A stretch of 25,504 nt of DNA from Barthelona sp. PAP020. Lineage: Eukaryota > Metamonada: BaSk clade. The DNA lies in NCBI GenBank assembly GCA_040182905.1, contig JARQWU010000147.1, positions 1 through 25,504 of the forward strand. The letters are read 5' to 3'. A program made the translations under genes and the position numbers. Below, piece by piece: positions 7,901 to 17,255 of the stretch; the first letter of the stretch is position 1, and every line of letters begins with the position of its first letter. The notes under the pieces are model-generated. The model did not search any database. It was not told where the DNA came from and was given only the letters and a program-made list of their open reading frames with translations.

Positions 7901-9418
7901 TTAAGAATTCTGAACACAGAATTGCTCAATGTAAGTTCTATGTGTCCAAATTTCTTGAATATTATCCATAATTATTGATGCTGTATCATCATTTTCTATT
8001 GGTGGGACAGAAAAGAGAAATAAAGAAAAAATATCAATTAATTTCAAGAATATTTGAAATATTTTCAGGTCGTTTTTTAAATTGTTTTTTGTTTGATAAA
8101 TGTTTCTATTACTTGTAAGACTAAATACTCCATCAATTAAAATTTTAATCAATGAAGACAATTTATCAAGTATAAAAATCAATCTTTGCTGAACAATATG
8201 AATTTGTGATTTCACAAATATTGAAAACATGATATATAATTCTGCTAACGTTTCAAATAAATATTCTTCATTCAATAAAACATCTTCACCTAAAAGCATT
8301 TTCTTACATTCATGTGTGAAAGCATCTAAAACTTCATAAAAAGCAATAAACCTCGCCTCAAAAGCAAATAATGCTTTAATCAAATCATTCCAACTTCCCT
8401 CATCATAACAACGACAGAGAATAGTGTATATTTTTCTTGAAGGAAAAACAACAGCAGTAGGAACAAAATTTTGAATTTTGATAACTTCATTTGATGTATT
8501 TATGTGATATTTGGCTTGTCTGTATGGTGTGATGATCTTTATATCTTCAGTAAGTTCATTTTCTTTTGTAAACTGATAAAAAAGCGAATCATCTGACTTT
8601 TGATTTTGCTGTATCTTTTCCATATTATCAATACAATTCAAACAATGTGCTATAGAAGGATCAGGTGTTAATCCAAGCTGACTATTCAAAGAAAAGGAGA
8701 TAGTAACAACGTGATCAGGTGGAAAACCTACTTTCATATTTGCTTCCTTGACATTTCGATGAATCAATATCCATGTAATGTGATGACTAGGCCCAATAAC
8801 TAGTCTTTGTTCATTGGATTTCAAGTTCCTGAAATTGGGATTTTCCAAAAAAACTAATCCGTCAACCGCTTTTAACAATAGCATGGCAGGCTTTTGAGGA
8901 CCAAAAAAAGTTAAAGGAAAAAAACCACCGCTGTCTCGACATATGTCAAATCTGTAGTGTCTTCCATTTATCAAATCAACAGGAGAAGATAATCCTAATC
9001 TCATTTTCGATAAACAAGGTTGTAGAGGTATTCCACATACCTCTAGAATTATTTGTTTGCATGAAGAAGATGAACAACACATAAATGTAATAGCAGCCCT
9101 GCAAATAAAATCTAAAGAGTGGTTAATTATTAATTTTATTATACCATTTCCTTCTAAATTAACAGATAACCAATTATTTGGTTTGTTTGGAACACAAGTC
9201 ATGTGATTTATTTCCAAATGTATTGAAGGTTCTCCCGAAAAAATAGTATTTAAAACAAATTCTTGTTCATCATCTGAAAAGGAAAAAGCTAAATTGAATA
9301 ATCCTGGTGCAACCATAGTACATCCTGAAATTTCTATTGGATATTCATCACAATATGGTATTATCTCATCCGTTTCAATTATATTCATTTTGTTGGCATT
9401 ATTTGTTGTTTCAAACAT
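7901..9418 (-). CDS. Hypothetical 505-aa protein, beta-rich N-terminal half, helical C-terminal half
   Basis: Not recognised. Residues 1 to about 240 look beta-strand rich. A segment of about 50 residues with the pattern WLSVNLEGNG...RAAITFMCC...KQIILEVCGIPL is compatible with an Ig-like or ASH-type fold, as in ciliary and centrosomal proteins, but this is a visual impression only. The second half (about 340-505) is predicted helical with many Leu/Ile/Phe and no convincing signal peptide. Cys is unusually frequent around the ITFMCCSSSSC stretch. The gene uses ATG 9418; Met11 (MNIIETDEII) is an alternative start, and an out-of-frame ATG four bases upstream opens a 3-codon frame. The length and regular codon use support a real gene. 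Confidence 0.7.
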   Translation of the reverse strand: MFETTNNANKMNIIETDEIIPYCDEYPIEISGCTMVAPGLFNLAFSFSDDEQEFVLNTIFSGEPSIHLEINHMTCVPNKPNNWLSVNLEGNGIIKLIINHSLDFICRAAITFMCCSSSSCKQIILEVCGIPLQPCLSKMRLGLSSPVDLINGRHYRFDICRDSGGFFPLTFFGPQKPAMLLLKAVDGLVFLENPNFRNLKSNEQRLVIGPSHHITWILIHRNVKEANMKVGFPPDHVVTISFSLNSQLGLTPDPSIAHCLNCIDNMEKIQQNQKSDDSLFYQFTKENELTEDIKIITPYRQAKYHINTSNEVIKIQNFVPTAVVFPSRKIYTILCRCYDEGSWNDLIKALFAFEARFIAFYEVLDAFTHECKKMLLGEDVLLNEEYLFETLAELYIMFSIFVKSQIHIVQQRLIFILDKLSSLIKILIDGVFSLTSNRNIYQTKNNLKNDLKIFQIFLKLIDIFSLFLFSVPPIENDDTASIIMDNIQEIWTHRTYIEQFCVQNS

Positions 9419-9576
9419 TCATTATTAAAAATTATTGGATGAAAAATCTTTCCAAAAGATGCAATCTCAAACTTTTTTTGAGGTGGTTTTATATTCTGAA
9501 TCAATTGATTAACTCTAACATGTGACAAATATTTATTCCAAAGTAAAAAGTAAAAAGTAGTTTATAAAATTAAAAT
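9419..9576 (-). promoter_or_regulatory. 158-bp spacer upstream of 505-aa gene and downstream of SEC12
   Basis: Upstream region of the 505-aa gene (minus strand) and next to the 5' end of its leader; the SEC12 stop codon is at its other side only in map terms, since SEC12 is also on the minus strand and ends at 9577. The region is AT-rich and holds an ATG 4 bp before the main start (9420-9422). No other signal was identified. Confidence 0.35.
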
Positions 9577-10662
9577 TTAGATTTTTTTATATTTCAAATA
9601 TTGAAACATTAAAAAGATCAAAAGTTGAACAAAAGCCAAAACAAATATCATTTTTGGAAATTTCATTTCAACTTTTTGTAAACACATATTTTTGTCCATA
9701 TCACCTGTTAAGAACAAATTACAATGAGAATTTCCGCTGCAAGTGAGAATAAAATTGGAATGCACTTGTTTTTTATCCATAATTTTGTGATTATCAAAAG
9801 TAGTGACAAAACCATCATTATCACATAAAATTAGATGTTCATGTCCAATACCATCTAAACAGTTTAATGATGACCTAATTTTTTTGAAACTCTTGAGATT
9901 AATAACACAAAAACAATTTTCTGTCAACAACAAATCCACCATGGTATAACCCGATTTTTGCTTATTTTGAAAACCGACAGCAAATTTGTAGTTGTTTATC
10001 CAATAACCAGATCTGAATTTTGTTTTGGGTAATGATTTAATACACAAAATCTCCTTGTCTTCAAAAGTTGCACTATTGTCATTCATGTAATTATCAGATA
10101 GTTTCCGCATATCTAAAAGGTACATATGATCAGATACAGGAACAATTGCAGCAATATTTTCATTGGGAGATATTTTGATATCTCGAATGATATCATCACA
10201 CAACTTTATTGAATGAATCAAATTCAAATCTAATGTTTTAATATCAACTACACCATTCGACCATCCAATAAAAAGACTGCATTCAAATTGGGACAGAGCT
10301 AAGGTGCGAATAAAAGACTCATTATCATTTCCATATTTTAACTCACTTAAATCAACATTTGTATCAAGTGCCTTGGGCTCTTCGGGATTCCATAAAAAGG
10401 TAAATATTCTGTTGTGACACCCAACAAAAATAATATTTTCTGTTTCATGATAAACGACACATCGGGGAATAAACTCACCAAAATCTACTTTTTTTATTTC
10501 TTTCATTGTTATCTCTGGATCATCTTTCACAATTTCATAAACAACTAATTTGTTTTCTAAATCTGTAGACTTTCCTCCTCCACCAACACACACAAAATAT
10601 TCATCGCTTAACCAACAAAATTGATAAATAATAGTACCAAATGACTCAGAAGTAATTAACAT
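9577..10662 (-). CDS. SEC12: SEC12/PREB-type guanine nucleotide exchange factor for SAR1
   Basis: A 361-aa ER membrane protein that starts COPII coat assembly by loading SAR1 with GTP. The N-terminal hallmark is the K-loop: VGGGGKSTDLENKLVVYEI has the GGGG run at residues 27-30 and Asn37, the position equivalent to the asparagine used by yeast Sec12 for exchange. A WD40-type propeller fills residues 1 to about 330 (for example ECSLFIGWSNGVVDIKTLDL and DNDGFVTTFDN). A single hydrophobic segment at about 336-355 followed by KYKKI forms the C-terminal tail anchor, giving a cytosolic propeller as in PREB. No long lumenal domain is present, unlike in yeast. It is divergent from the TTC27-like gene with 43 bp between starts. 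Confidence 0.92.
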   Translation of the reverse strand: MLITSESFGTIIYQFCWLSDEYFVCVGGGGKSTDLENKLVVYEIVKDDPEITMKEIKKVDFGEFIPRCVVYHETENIIFVGCHNRIFTFLWNPEEPKALDTNVDLSELKYGNDNESFIRTLALSQFECSLFIGWSNGVVDIKTLDLNLIHSIKLCDDIIRDIKISPNENIAAIVPVSDHMYLLDMRKLSDNYMNDNSATFEDKEILCIKSLPKTKFRSGYWINNYKFAVGFQNKQKSGYTMVDLLLTENCFCVINLKSFKKIRSSLNCLDGIGHEHLILCDNDGFVTTFDNHKIMDKKQVHSNFILTCSGNSHCNLFLTGDMDKNMCLQKVEMKFPKMIFVLAFVQLLIFLMFQYLKYKKI

Positions 10663-10705
10663 GAAAAAAGAATGGAATTATCTTTTTTTATAGATTTTTT
10701 CAATA
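10663..10705. promoter_or_regulatory. 43-bp divergent promoter region, SEC12 / TTC27-like
   Basis: Only 43 bp lie between the two start codons. A T7 tract at 10683-10689 and a T6 tract at 10695-10700 precede the TTC27-like ATG, and an A6 run at 10664-10669 gives a T-tract immediately before the SEC12 ATG. Both leaders must be extremely short, or transcription initiates within the opposite gene. Confidence 0.5.
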
Positions 10706-12928
10706 ATGAGTGAGTTGATCGTGCCAGAATCCATTAAAGAAGCATTAGCATATATTTTTGATGGATTATCTATTGAAGAATGTGTTGAAATGACTGTTAT
10801 TGATGAACAGGATGTTGAGATTATCAAAGATTTTATAGAATATCTTTTACAATTGTTAATAGAAGCATATTTTTTGGGGAAGCGAAGGGTTCAAACAAGG
10901 AATTATGATTTTGATATGGATGATGGTTTAATTTGTTCACTGTTACAAAATATTGGTGTTGATTTATTCCCAAAAGTTGAACTTAGAAAAGAAATTTTTC
11001 TTCTAGACTGTTTTACACAATTCATTAAATTATTTGACCCAATCCCACGTCTCATATTTTTATCATTTAGATTTCATCTTTATAAAGAGCCTATATCATC
11101 GGTTGTTGATGAGCTGAATGGAATGTATTCAACATTTGATGAAACGTTAGATGGATATGATATGTTTTTGTTTTATTTAGCAAATTTGTACTATTTGCAC
11201 TTCCAAATAAGTGTTTCTGTTGAGGTTTTGACGAAATTAAAGACGTTGATTGGCTTAGAATATGAATTTACAGGAATGTTAGGGAAGGGTTCAAGTAGAA
11301 AGCTACCTCCAAATCCATTGATGTTTGTTTCCATTAGTTCAGAGGAATCATTTGATAACACCAAAGAACGTCTTTTAGATGTATTTATTCCTGAGCAACA
11401 CCAATATGATGACAGATATATTATCCCTCAATTTGTTGAAGAAAATGATGAATTGAGCAAAAATTTGTCTTTCTTAACTCAAGCTGTTTTATTATTAGAA
11501 GAAAAGCTTTTGTCTTTGGATAATGCGGTTACTCCTGTCATTACTCAAAGAAAGAATGCTTTGGTTGAGAGAATATTGTTAACTCCCACATCTAATGCCT
11601 TTCATTTTATGGCTTTGGTGGAAAAAGAAAAATCAATGTCCAAAAGTTCACATCCTGAAAGGTTGTGCAATTTATTGAGCACTATGCATAAAATGGATGT
11701 TGTTGAAGTCAATTCTGTAGAAGAATTGGCAACATGTTGTTTTCCTTCAATCTTTACTATTCAAAAGAAATTAGCCTTTGAACATTTACATCTTGGTGCT
11801 GGTGTATTATCTGCCGATATGTATGAAGATTTAGGTATGTGGAATGAGCTTGTTTTATCATTGCAAAGTGCTGGTATTGCAGGAAAAGCTAGGACTGTTA
11901 TTGAAAAGAGATTATCAGAACAACCAACCGCTGGTTTATATTGTGCATTATCTCAATTGGAATCTGGACATGAAAAACTCAATTGTTTGACAAAAGCTAT
12001 TGAAATGGATGAAACATGTGCTTTGGCATACCGTCTATATGGTTTAGAGATGATCAAAACCAATGACGATTATCAAGCTTCAATCTATCTTAAGAAATCA
12101 TTGGAATTAAATCCCATTGTGCCTGATATCTGGTTTTCTTTAGGTTTTATATATATGAGATTATCCAAATGGAACGAAGCTCTTGATAGTTTTAGAGAAT
12201 GTTGTCGAATGAATCCAAGTAATTCAGATTCTTGGGCAAATATGGCTGGATGTTTGAAAGTGTTGAAACGACCTTTAGATGCATACATTTGTTTAAATGA
12301 AGCCAGCAAACATTGTTGGGAATCAGATCATCTGTGGGAATCTTTGGCTGTATTTGCTGTTGACACTGGACATTTTTCCACTGCTGTTCAAGCTTTAAGA
12401 CATTTGATTAGATTGAAAGGGGAAGTTGATATGGAAATTTTAGAAATTTTGGTACAGGCTGCTGAAAGAAATGTTGCAGACTTCAAAGGTCAACCTGCAC
12501 GATTAATTTTAAGTCGATCTTTGCCTCTTTTGTTTGACTATATTAGAGAAACAGCTAAAATTGAAAATCAAGGACTTTATTCTCTCATAGCTAGATTTGG
12601 AGAAATTCCTGGGTTTTCATATTCCATGGATTCAATTGAAAGTTATTTCAAACATATTCGTGAATTGAAAGAAGCAAATTGGACTGTTGAACTTGAAAAG
12701 AGAAAAGATTTAGAAAAGTCTTTAACTAAATTGGTTGAATTGTTAGAACAAGAAGATGATGATGGTGGAATATGGGCAGCCAAATTGATGATTAATTCAT
12801 TGATAAAACAAGTGGGAAACAATCATTTGGAGAATTCTGAATTTCTGAAAACTTTAAAATTATTGTTGACAAAATTAAAAAGATTAGAGGCAAACACCTC
12901 TTTTTCTTTTGATTTGAAATTCGATTAG
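10706..12928 (+). CDS. TTC27/Emw1-like tetratricopeptide protein
   Basis: A 740-aa helical protein. Tandem TPR units are clear at about residues 441-570: AYRLYGLEMIKTNDDYQAS, then WFSLGFIYMRLSKWNEALDS, then WANMAGCLKVLKRPLDAYIC, then LWESLAVFAVDTGHFSTAV. The run FRECCRMNPSNSDSWANMAG is a typical TPR boundary. The order of these repeats, the long N-terminal helical region and the length (slightly shorter than ~840 aa in animals) fit TTC27 (Emw1 in yeast), an essential protein linked to cell-wall integrity, the secretory pathway and chaperone-assisted assembly. Other TPR proteins cannot be fully excluded because TPRs are generic; the W(F/A)xLGxxY...A pattern and the DHLWESLAVF blade favour TTC27. 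It ends in TAG. Confidence 0.75.
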   Translation: MSELIVPESIKEALAYIFDGLSIEECVEMTVIDEQDVEIIKDFIEYLLQLLIEAYFLGKRRVQTRNYDFDMDDGLICSLLQNIGVDLFPKVELRKEIFLLDCFTQFIKLFDPIPRLIFLSFRFHLYKEPISSVVDELNGMYSTFDETLDGYDMFLFYLANLYYLHFQISVSVEVLTKLKTLIGLEYEFTGMLGKGSSRKLPPNPLMFVSISSEESFDNTKERLLDVFIPEQHQYDDRYIIPQFVEENDELSKNLSFLTQAVLLLEEKLLSLDNAVTPVITQRKNALVERILLTPTSNAFHFMALVEKEKSMSKSSHPERLCNLLSTMHKMDVVEVNSVEELATCCFPSIFTIQKKLAFEHLHLGAGVLSADMYEDLGMWNELVLSLQSAGIAGKARTVIEKRLSEQPTAGLYCALSQLESGHEKLNCLTKAIEMDETCALAYRLYGLEMIKTNDDYQASIYLKKSLELNPIVPDIWFSLGFIYMRLSKWNEALDSFRECCRMNPSNSDSWANMAGCLKVLKRPLDAYICLNEASKHCWESDHLWESLAVFAVDTGHFSTAVQALRHLIRLKGEVDMEILEILVQAAERNVADFKGQPARLILSRSLPLLFDYIRETAKIENQGLYSLIARFGEIPGFSYSMDSIESYFKHIRELKEANWTVELEKRKDLEKSLTKLVELLEQEDDDGGIWAAKLMINSLIKQVGNNHLENSEFLKTLKLLLTKLKRLEANTSFSFDLKFD

Positions 12929-13078
12929 TCTGATAAAACTTTTTTTTTTTCTTTTTATTCAAGGGAAAAAAGGCCATTTCGGTTAAAAAAACAGGAATAA
13001 ACAAAAAAATAGACAAATATTTACAAAAAAAAATAGAAAATACACAAATGTTTGGGAAATTTAAAAAGTTTCCATATA
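12929..13078. other. 150-bp convergent spacer
   Basis: Short convergent 3' spacer between the TTC27-like gene and the orphan solenoid gene. It carries T-runs on the + side (12941-12950) and A-runs on the other, as expected for facing 3' ends in this genome. No gene is seen. Confidence 0.5.
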
Positions 13079-15781
13079 TTACATATTATTAATAGATAAT
13101 AATAACTTATAAATGAAAGAAGAATCAACAGTTGTATTTAAGTCATTGATTAATTTCTCTTTTATAGAACTCAATGATTTCTCAGAATATTCAGGCAACA
13201 ATTGCTTCAAACAAACAAATAAAAGAACATGATAGGAAAACTCAAAGAAATTTGAAGTAACATTACCAACGTTGCTGAAATATTCATCAATAAAACTCAA
13301 TGTCGAGGTCAAGACATGTTGACATTCAGCATTCCATCGATTGGTACCATAACGATATGAAAGATATCTTAACTTTTCAAAAGGCTCTGAAATCAATGGT
13401 AGAACATCAAAATAGCAAGCATCTCTTGAAAATTTATAACCCAATACACTTTTCTCAATGATTCCAGCATTTAACAATCTTCCCAAGACAGAATGAATTT
13501 TTGGATCTTCAATAGCTTCCAAAAGAAGTAATTTTTCTTCATGTTGACTTTCCAAAAACAAACCAGATTGAACAAAACGTGAAATAATGATGATTAGTTC
13601 TTTTGAAGGTTTTTTGTTAGTGTCATGCAAAGCTGTTTGCTTAGTGATCTCAATCAATAGGGTACATATTTGACCTATTGCTGAAGGGTTAACATAAGCC
13701 AATTGAACCAAACAGTTACCAGCAATATTCAACAAGGGTACCGGACAATTCTCTATCGAATTAATATCTAACAAAAGACTCACTACAGATAAAATTTTGT
13801 CGGAATATTCATTCAATAAATATAAATTGATGCTTAAACATTGAAAAGCACTTTCGACTTCAATCAAATTTACAGATTGTAAACCGATATGTGGAAACAA
13901 CCAAATTAAAGTGCTTCTTGCTTTATTTTCCAATATAGGCAATAAAAATTCCAAAAAATTACTGATTAATCTGGTTTCTGAATATAATAACAAAGAACTT
14001 AATGTATCGTCATCCAACGTCAATTCCAATTTTTCTCTCTTGTAATCTAAACTATTTAATAATAATTGCATCAAAGAATTCGTTAGTAATGTGTTTTTTT
14101 GCTTTGCTAGTACAGAAATTAATTTTGCTATTTCAGATTGATGAGTAGTTAGTAAGCTACTTAATGAATCAACAAAAGACACAAACATTTGAGCCGGAAC
14201 ACAATTAATCAATCCAGGAATCTCATTCAACAATATTAACGTTGATTTTTGACCTAAACCACTGTGAAATAATGGTGATGTTAAAAAGATTTTAAAAGCT
14301 TCCAATGAAAATACACTTAACGAAGGTAATTGAATCTGTTCATCATTTGAAAGATTCAATCCTAAAATCTCAAGTTGTAATAAATAGAAGCGTCTCGCGA
14401 CAATGGTAATTGGTGTATTTGGTAATTTTGTGGTTGTAGCCTTGGAAAATGCAAGAACCAATAACGAGTTCAACCTGTCTAATTTTGATGCTTTTAAAAT
14501 CTCTCCTAAATAAACAGTAAAAGTCTCAAAATCAATAATTCCACGATATATAATCATAGCAACGGTTTCAACTATTGCTTCATGTAATTCTAAAGAAGGG
14601 GCACGCTTATTTTCCATAAAAAATTCATCAATACAAACTTTAACTAGATGAACAGTACTGGCACTGTTTTGATTATTGTCTGCAGGCATTGTGTTTGCAA
14701 TAATACTGTTACAAAAGGGTAAAAGAACATCAACCCACAACTCACTTGAGAATCCATCAACAACAGATGACAGAGCTTCAGTTGAATCTGCACCAGGATT
14801 GACGAAGAAAAAGGGAGAAAATTGATGAAATAAATCCGGCCTATCTTGTAAAATATCACAAACCATTTCAATCGCAGTTGTTGAACGAGTGGCACAAAGT
14901 GACTCTTTCTCTAAATCTTTGTGAATGGCTGAAGCCACTAATAACTCACAAATAGCGGTAGCTAACGCCTCATCTGTGGAAGCAGGTGTTTTTGAAAAGA
15001 ATGGATCTTTAGCCCCACCTAATCCATCCACAATAATAGCTCTTAAAGCCATCCAAAACGAATTAGGAATTTTATTCCCTCTCAAAACAGATAATAAAGG
15101 AACAATAATAGGACGACACACTTTAAACAACTCTTCAATCACTAAACTATTTTGTGAATTTTTCACTATGTCCAAAATAACATGATGTCCAGTTCCAAAA
15201 TGAAAGTACGTTGGTAATAACCCTATCAACTTGTGACTAGCTTCTTCATCAATTGGACTAATAATCTGACCAACAAAATTAATGGGTAATCTACTGAAAT
15301 CTGATTCAACAGACTCAAACAATGATTGAGTGACCGGATTTAATTTGAAATTCTTGAAAAATTCACATAATTGTTCAATCATTTCAATGCAACAAATACG
15401 TGTTGATGAAGGTGTACCGTTCAAAAAAATAACATCATACAAATGATGAATAACTTGAACAAACAACACATTAACAATATCAATGGATTTTGGGTCTTCA
15501 AAAATTTTTTGAATTTTTGGTTTCATCCCGAAAATACTAATAATCTTTTTCAATTCTTTGAAAATATTAATTACTGTTGCCTGTTGAAAATCCACAGAAC
15601 ACCAATGTTGAGGTTTATTAAGAAAAACAAGCACATTAATGGTTTGTACAGTAGATTGAATAAATTCGTCGGAAGTTTTGGTATTTTTAACAAAAGCAAC
15701 AGCATTTGGATACCATAAATCAAAAATTTGGGCTGGAATTGCAGATTGATTCAAATCATCACGCCAAATAGATGTGTTCAT
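13079..15781 (-). CDS. Large helical-solenoid protein (HEAT/ARM-like), 900 aa, function unknown
   Basis: Not identified by name. The 900 residues are nearly all helical with repeated Leu-rich amphipathic helix pairs of about 35-45 residues, as in HEAT/ARM solenoids such as importin-beta relatives, nucleoporins and large scaffold subunits. There is no catalytic motif, signal peptide or membrane segment. An N-terminal importin-beta domain could not be recognised, so a nuclear transport receptor (for example of the importin-13/transportin-3 type) is a guess. I place the start at ATG 15781 (MNTSIWRDDLNQSAIP). The frame stays open 15 bp further upstream only to a TTG, which is unlikely to start translation in a eukaryote. 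It is divergent from the 430-aa orphan gene. Confidence 0.75.
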   Translation of the reverse strand: MNTSIWRDDLNQSAIPAQIFDLWYPNAVAFVKNTKTSDEFIQSTVQTINVLVFLNKPQHWCSVDFQQATVINIFKELKKIISIFGMKPKIQKIFEDPKSIDIVNVLFVQVIHHLYDVIFLNGTPSSTRICCIEMIEQLCEFFKNFKLNPVTQSLFESVESDFSRLPINFVGQIISPIDEEASHKLIGLLPTYFHFGTGHHVILDIVKNSQNSLVIEELFKVCRPIIVPLLSVLRGNKIPNSFWMALRAIIVDGLGGAKDPFFSKTPASTDEALATAICELLVASAIHKDLEKESLCATRSTTAIEMVCDILQDRPDLFHQFSPFFFVNPGADSTEALSSVVDGFSSELWVDVLLPFCNSIIANTMPADNNQNSASTVHLVKVCIDEFFMENKRAPSLELHEAIVETVAMIIYRGIIDFETFTVYLGEILKASKLDRLNSLLVLAFSKATTTKLPNTPITIVARRFYLLQLEILGLNLSNDEQIQLPSLSVFSLEAFKIFLTSPLFHSGLGQKSTLILLNEIPGLINCVPAQMFVSFVDSLSSLLTTHQSEIAKLISVLAKQKNTLLTNSLMQLLLNSLDYKREKLELTLDDDTLSSLLLYSETRLISNFLEFLLPILENKARSTLIWLFPHIGLQSVNLIEVESAFQCLSINLYLLNEYSDKILSVVSLLLDINSIENCPVPLLNIAGNCLVQLAYVNPSAIGQICTLLIEITKQTALHDTNKKPSKELIIIISRFVQSGLFLESQHEEKLLLLEAIEDPKIHSVLGRLLNAGIIEKSVLGYKFSRDACYFDVLPLISEPFEKLRYLSYRYGTNRWNAECQHVLTSTLSFIDEYFSNVGNVTSNFFEFSYHVLLFVCLKQLLPEYSEKSLSSIKEKLINDLNTTVDSSFIYKLLLSINNM

Positions 15782-15894
15782 AAAATGTATAAACAAAAAA
15801 TAAGATAAGAGATAATGTAAAAAAAATCTTGGAAAGAAATTTCAACGGCTTGGAAACAACAAATTCTATTCAAGAAATTTTCCATTGTAAATCA
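15782..15894. promoter_or_regulatory. 113-bp divergent promoter region between two orphan genes
   Basis: The region lies between ATG 15781 (minus) and ATG 15895 (plus). The plus frame is open back to TTG 15829, so part of the region could encode 22 more residues only if a non-ATG start were used. T-rich on the minus-strand gene side (TTTTTTG just before its start). Confidence 0.4.
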
Positions 15895-17187
15895 ATGGAT
15901 TTGGCAGAATTATTATCATTTAATGAATATGTACAAGATATTATACCCGAATTAAACGAATTTAATGATATTAATACAAATGACTATGTTCATGAAGAGG
16001 ATAATATTAATTTAGTTGTTGTTGAGTCCAATATTCATTCGGTATCCACAAATATTGTTAAAGAGGAAGAATTTTTCTTATTTGAAAAATTAATTGATGA
16101 TGAAACAAATATAGAGTTTATTAATTTAGATTTTTACAAATATAGAGAAAGAATTGATACCGAACCAGAAAAATTGATTGAATTAATCATTAAAGAAAGA
16201 AAAAAAGATTTTCAAAAAATATATAATCTCAATTTGGGTAGTTATGAAACATTTTTAACTTTCAAAAAGTTAATGAAATATGATTTACCCAAAATGACAT
16301 ATTTTTTTGGATTACATACAAAAAATCTAGCATTATTGTATGTTAATGAGTTGTTAGACATATTTAAATTATCAGAACACAATTTAATATTAATAATAAA
16401 ATATATTACTGAGTATTTGAAAGATTGGTTGGAATATACACAAGCGCACAATTTTTATTTCGATAAAGATGCTCCTTTCTTAGTTTTAATAAAGCAAATA
16501 TATGTATTATGTTGTAGGGATCAAACGAAGAAAAGTTTGAAATTGTTATTCAAACTTTTAAAACTTTTAAAAAGGAATTTATCATGTGAGATCGACAATT
16601 TTGTCAATGCATTGATATTTGCTCAAAGTTATGATTTTACCAAATTGAAAAAAACCTCAGAATTACAATTTTTGTCACCTATTGTTTGTTTTCCATTAAC
16701 ACCCTTTGAATCTGACTTGTTGACGAATTATCTATCAAATAAACACTTCTCTCGACACAGGGCTATTTACATTTCAAATATATTACTGATTTTATTCAAT
16801 TCTGGTTCAAGTTTAGCTGAAACTATGTTGTGGTTGTACAAATGTGAATTAATTGATCTCATTAATTTTTTAAAGGACAATTCTTTCAAAAAAATTCCAG
16901 TTAAACTGGAACTATGTAATGAAGCATATAAATTATGCTTGGAGGAGCATTTATGGCAATCAAAAAGTATCATCCCTTCTATTGAGTTGGATTCATGTTG
17001 TAAAATTCGGATTATTATAAACAGAGGAGAATTCCAAAAACCAAGAGTTTTTCCTGCTTTGAATGATGATGATATTAAAAGAATAGAAGAACTAAAAGAA
17101 TTGATGAATGATATTTTCAGCAATTGTAACAAATGTTCAGTTTGTAAACAATTTGAAGAATCAATTAATCAAAACTTAATCATATAA
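15895..17187 (+). CDS. Hypothetical 430-aa protein with C-terminal Cys cluster
   Basis: Not recognised. After an acidic N-terminal region (residues 1 to about 60, rich in Glu/Asp/Asn) the protein becomes helical and Leu/Ile/Lys-rich, with a basic Leu run (KKSLKLLFKLLKLLKRNL, around 220-240). The C-terminus has a compact cysteine group, CNKCSVC, close to residue 410, which could bind zinc or be an incomplete RING-like remnant; only three cysteines are in the cluster. The start is ATG 15895 (MDLAELLSFNEYVQ); the frame extends upstream to TTG 15829. A solenoid trafficking protein ending in a Cys-rich domain is one possibility, unproven. The gene is followed by a secreted GH18-like gene 68 bp later. 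Confidence 0.65.
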   Translation: MDLAELLSFNEYVQDIIPELNEFNDINTNDYVHEEDNINLVVVESNIHSVSTNIVKEEEFFLFEKLIDDETNIEFINLDFYKYRERIDTEPEKLIELIIKERKKDFQKIYNLNLGSYETFLTFKKLMKYDLPKMTYFFGLHTKNLALLYVNELLDIFKLSEHNLILIIKYITEYLKDWLEYTQAHNFYFDKDAPFLVLIKQIYVLCCRDQTKKSLKLLFKLLKLLKRNLSCEIDNFVNALIFAQSYDFTKLKKTSELQFLSPIVCFPLTPFESDLLTNYLSNKHFSRHRAIYISNILLILFNSGSSLAETMLWLYKCELIDLINFLKDNSFKKIPVKLELCNEAYKLCLEEHLWQSKSIIPSIELDSCCKIRIIINRGEFQKPRVFPALNDDDIKRIEELKELMNDIFSNCNKCSVCKQFEESINQNLII

Positions 17188-17255
17188 ACACACAAATACA
17201 TATTTTCTTTTTGTTCAAATAATCTCGTGTTTTGAAACTTTTTTTTTCTCCAAAT

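Noticed and set aside
15782-15796. Five-residue N-terminal extension of the 900-aa gene starting at TTG
   Set aside because: The first codon is TTG, not ATG. Bacterial-type alternative starts are not expected in this eukaryote.
15829-15894. 22-residue N-terminal extension of the 430-aa gene starting at TTG
   Set aside because: Starts with TTG; the first in-frame ATG is at 15895. Non-ATG initiation cannot be excluded but is not supported.
17232-17255. Eight-residue extension of the GH18-like protein starting at TTG
   Set aside because: TTG start, and the ATG at 17256 gives a clean signal peptide.
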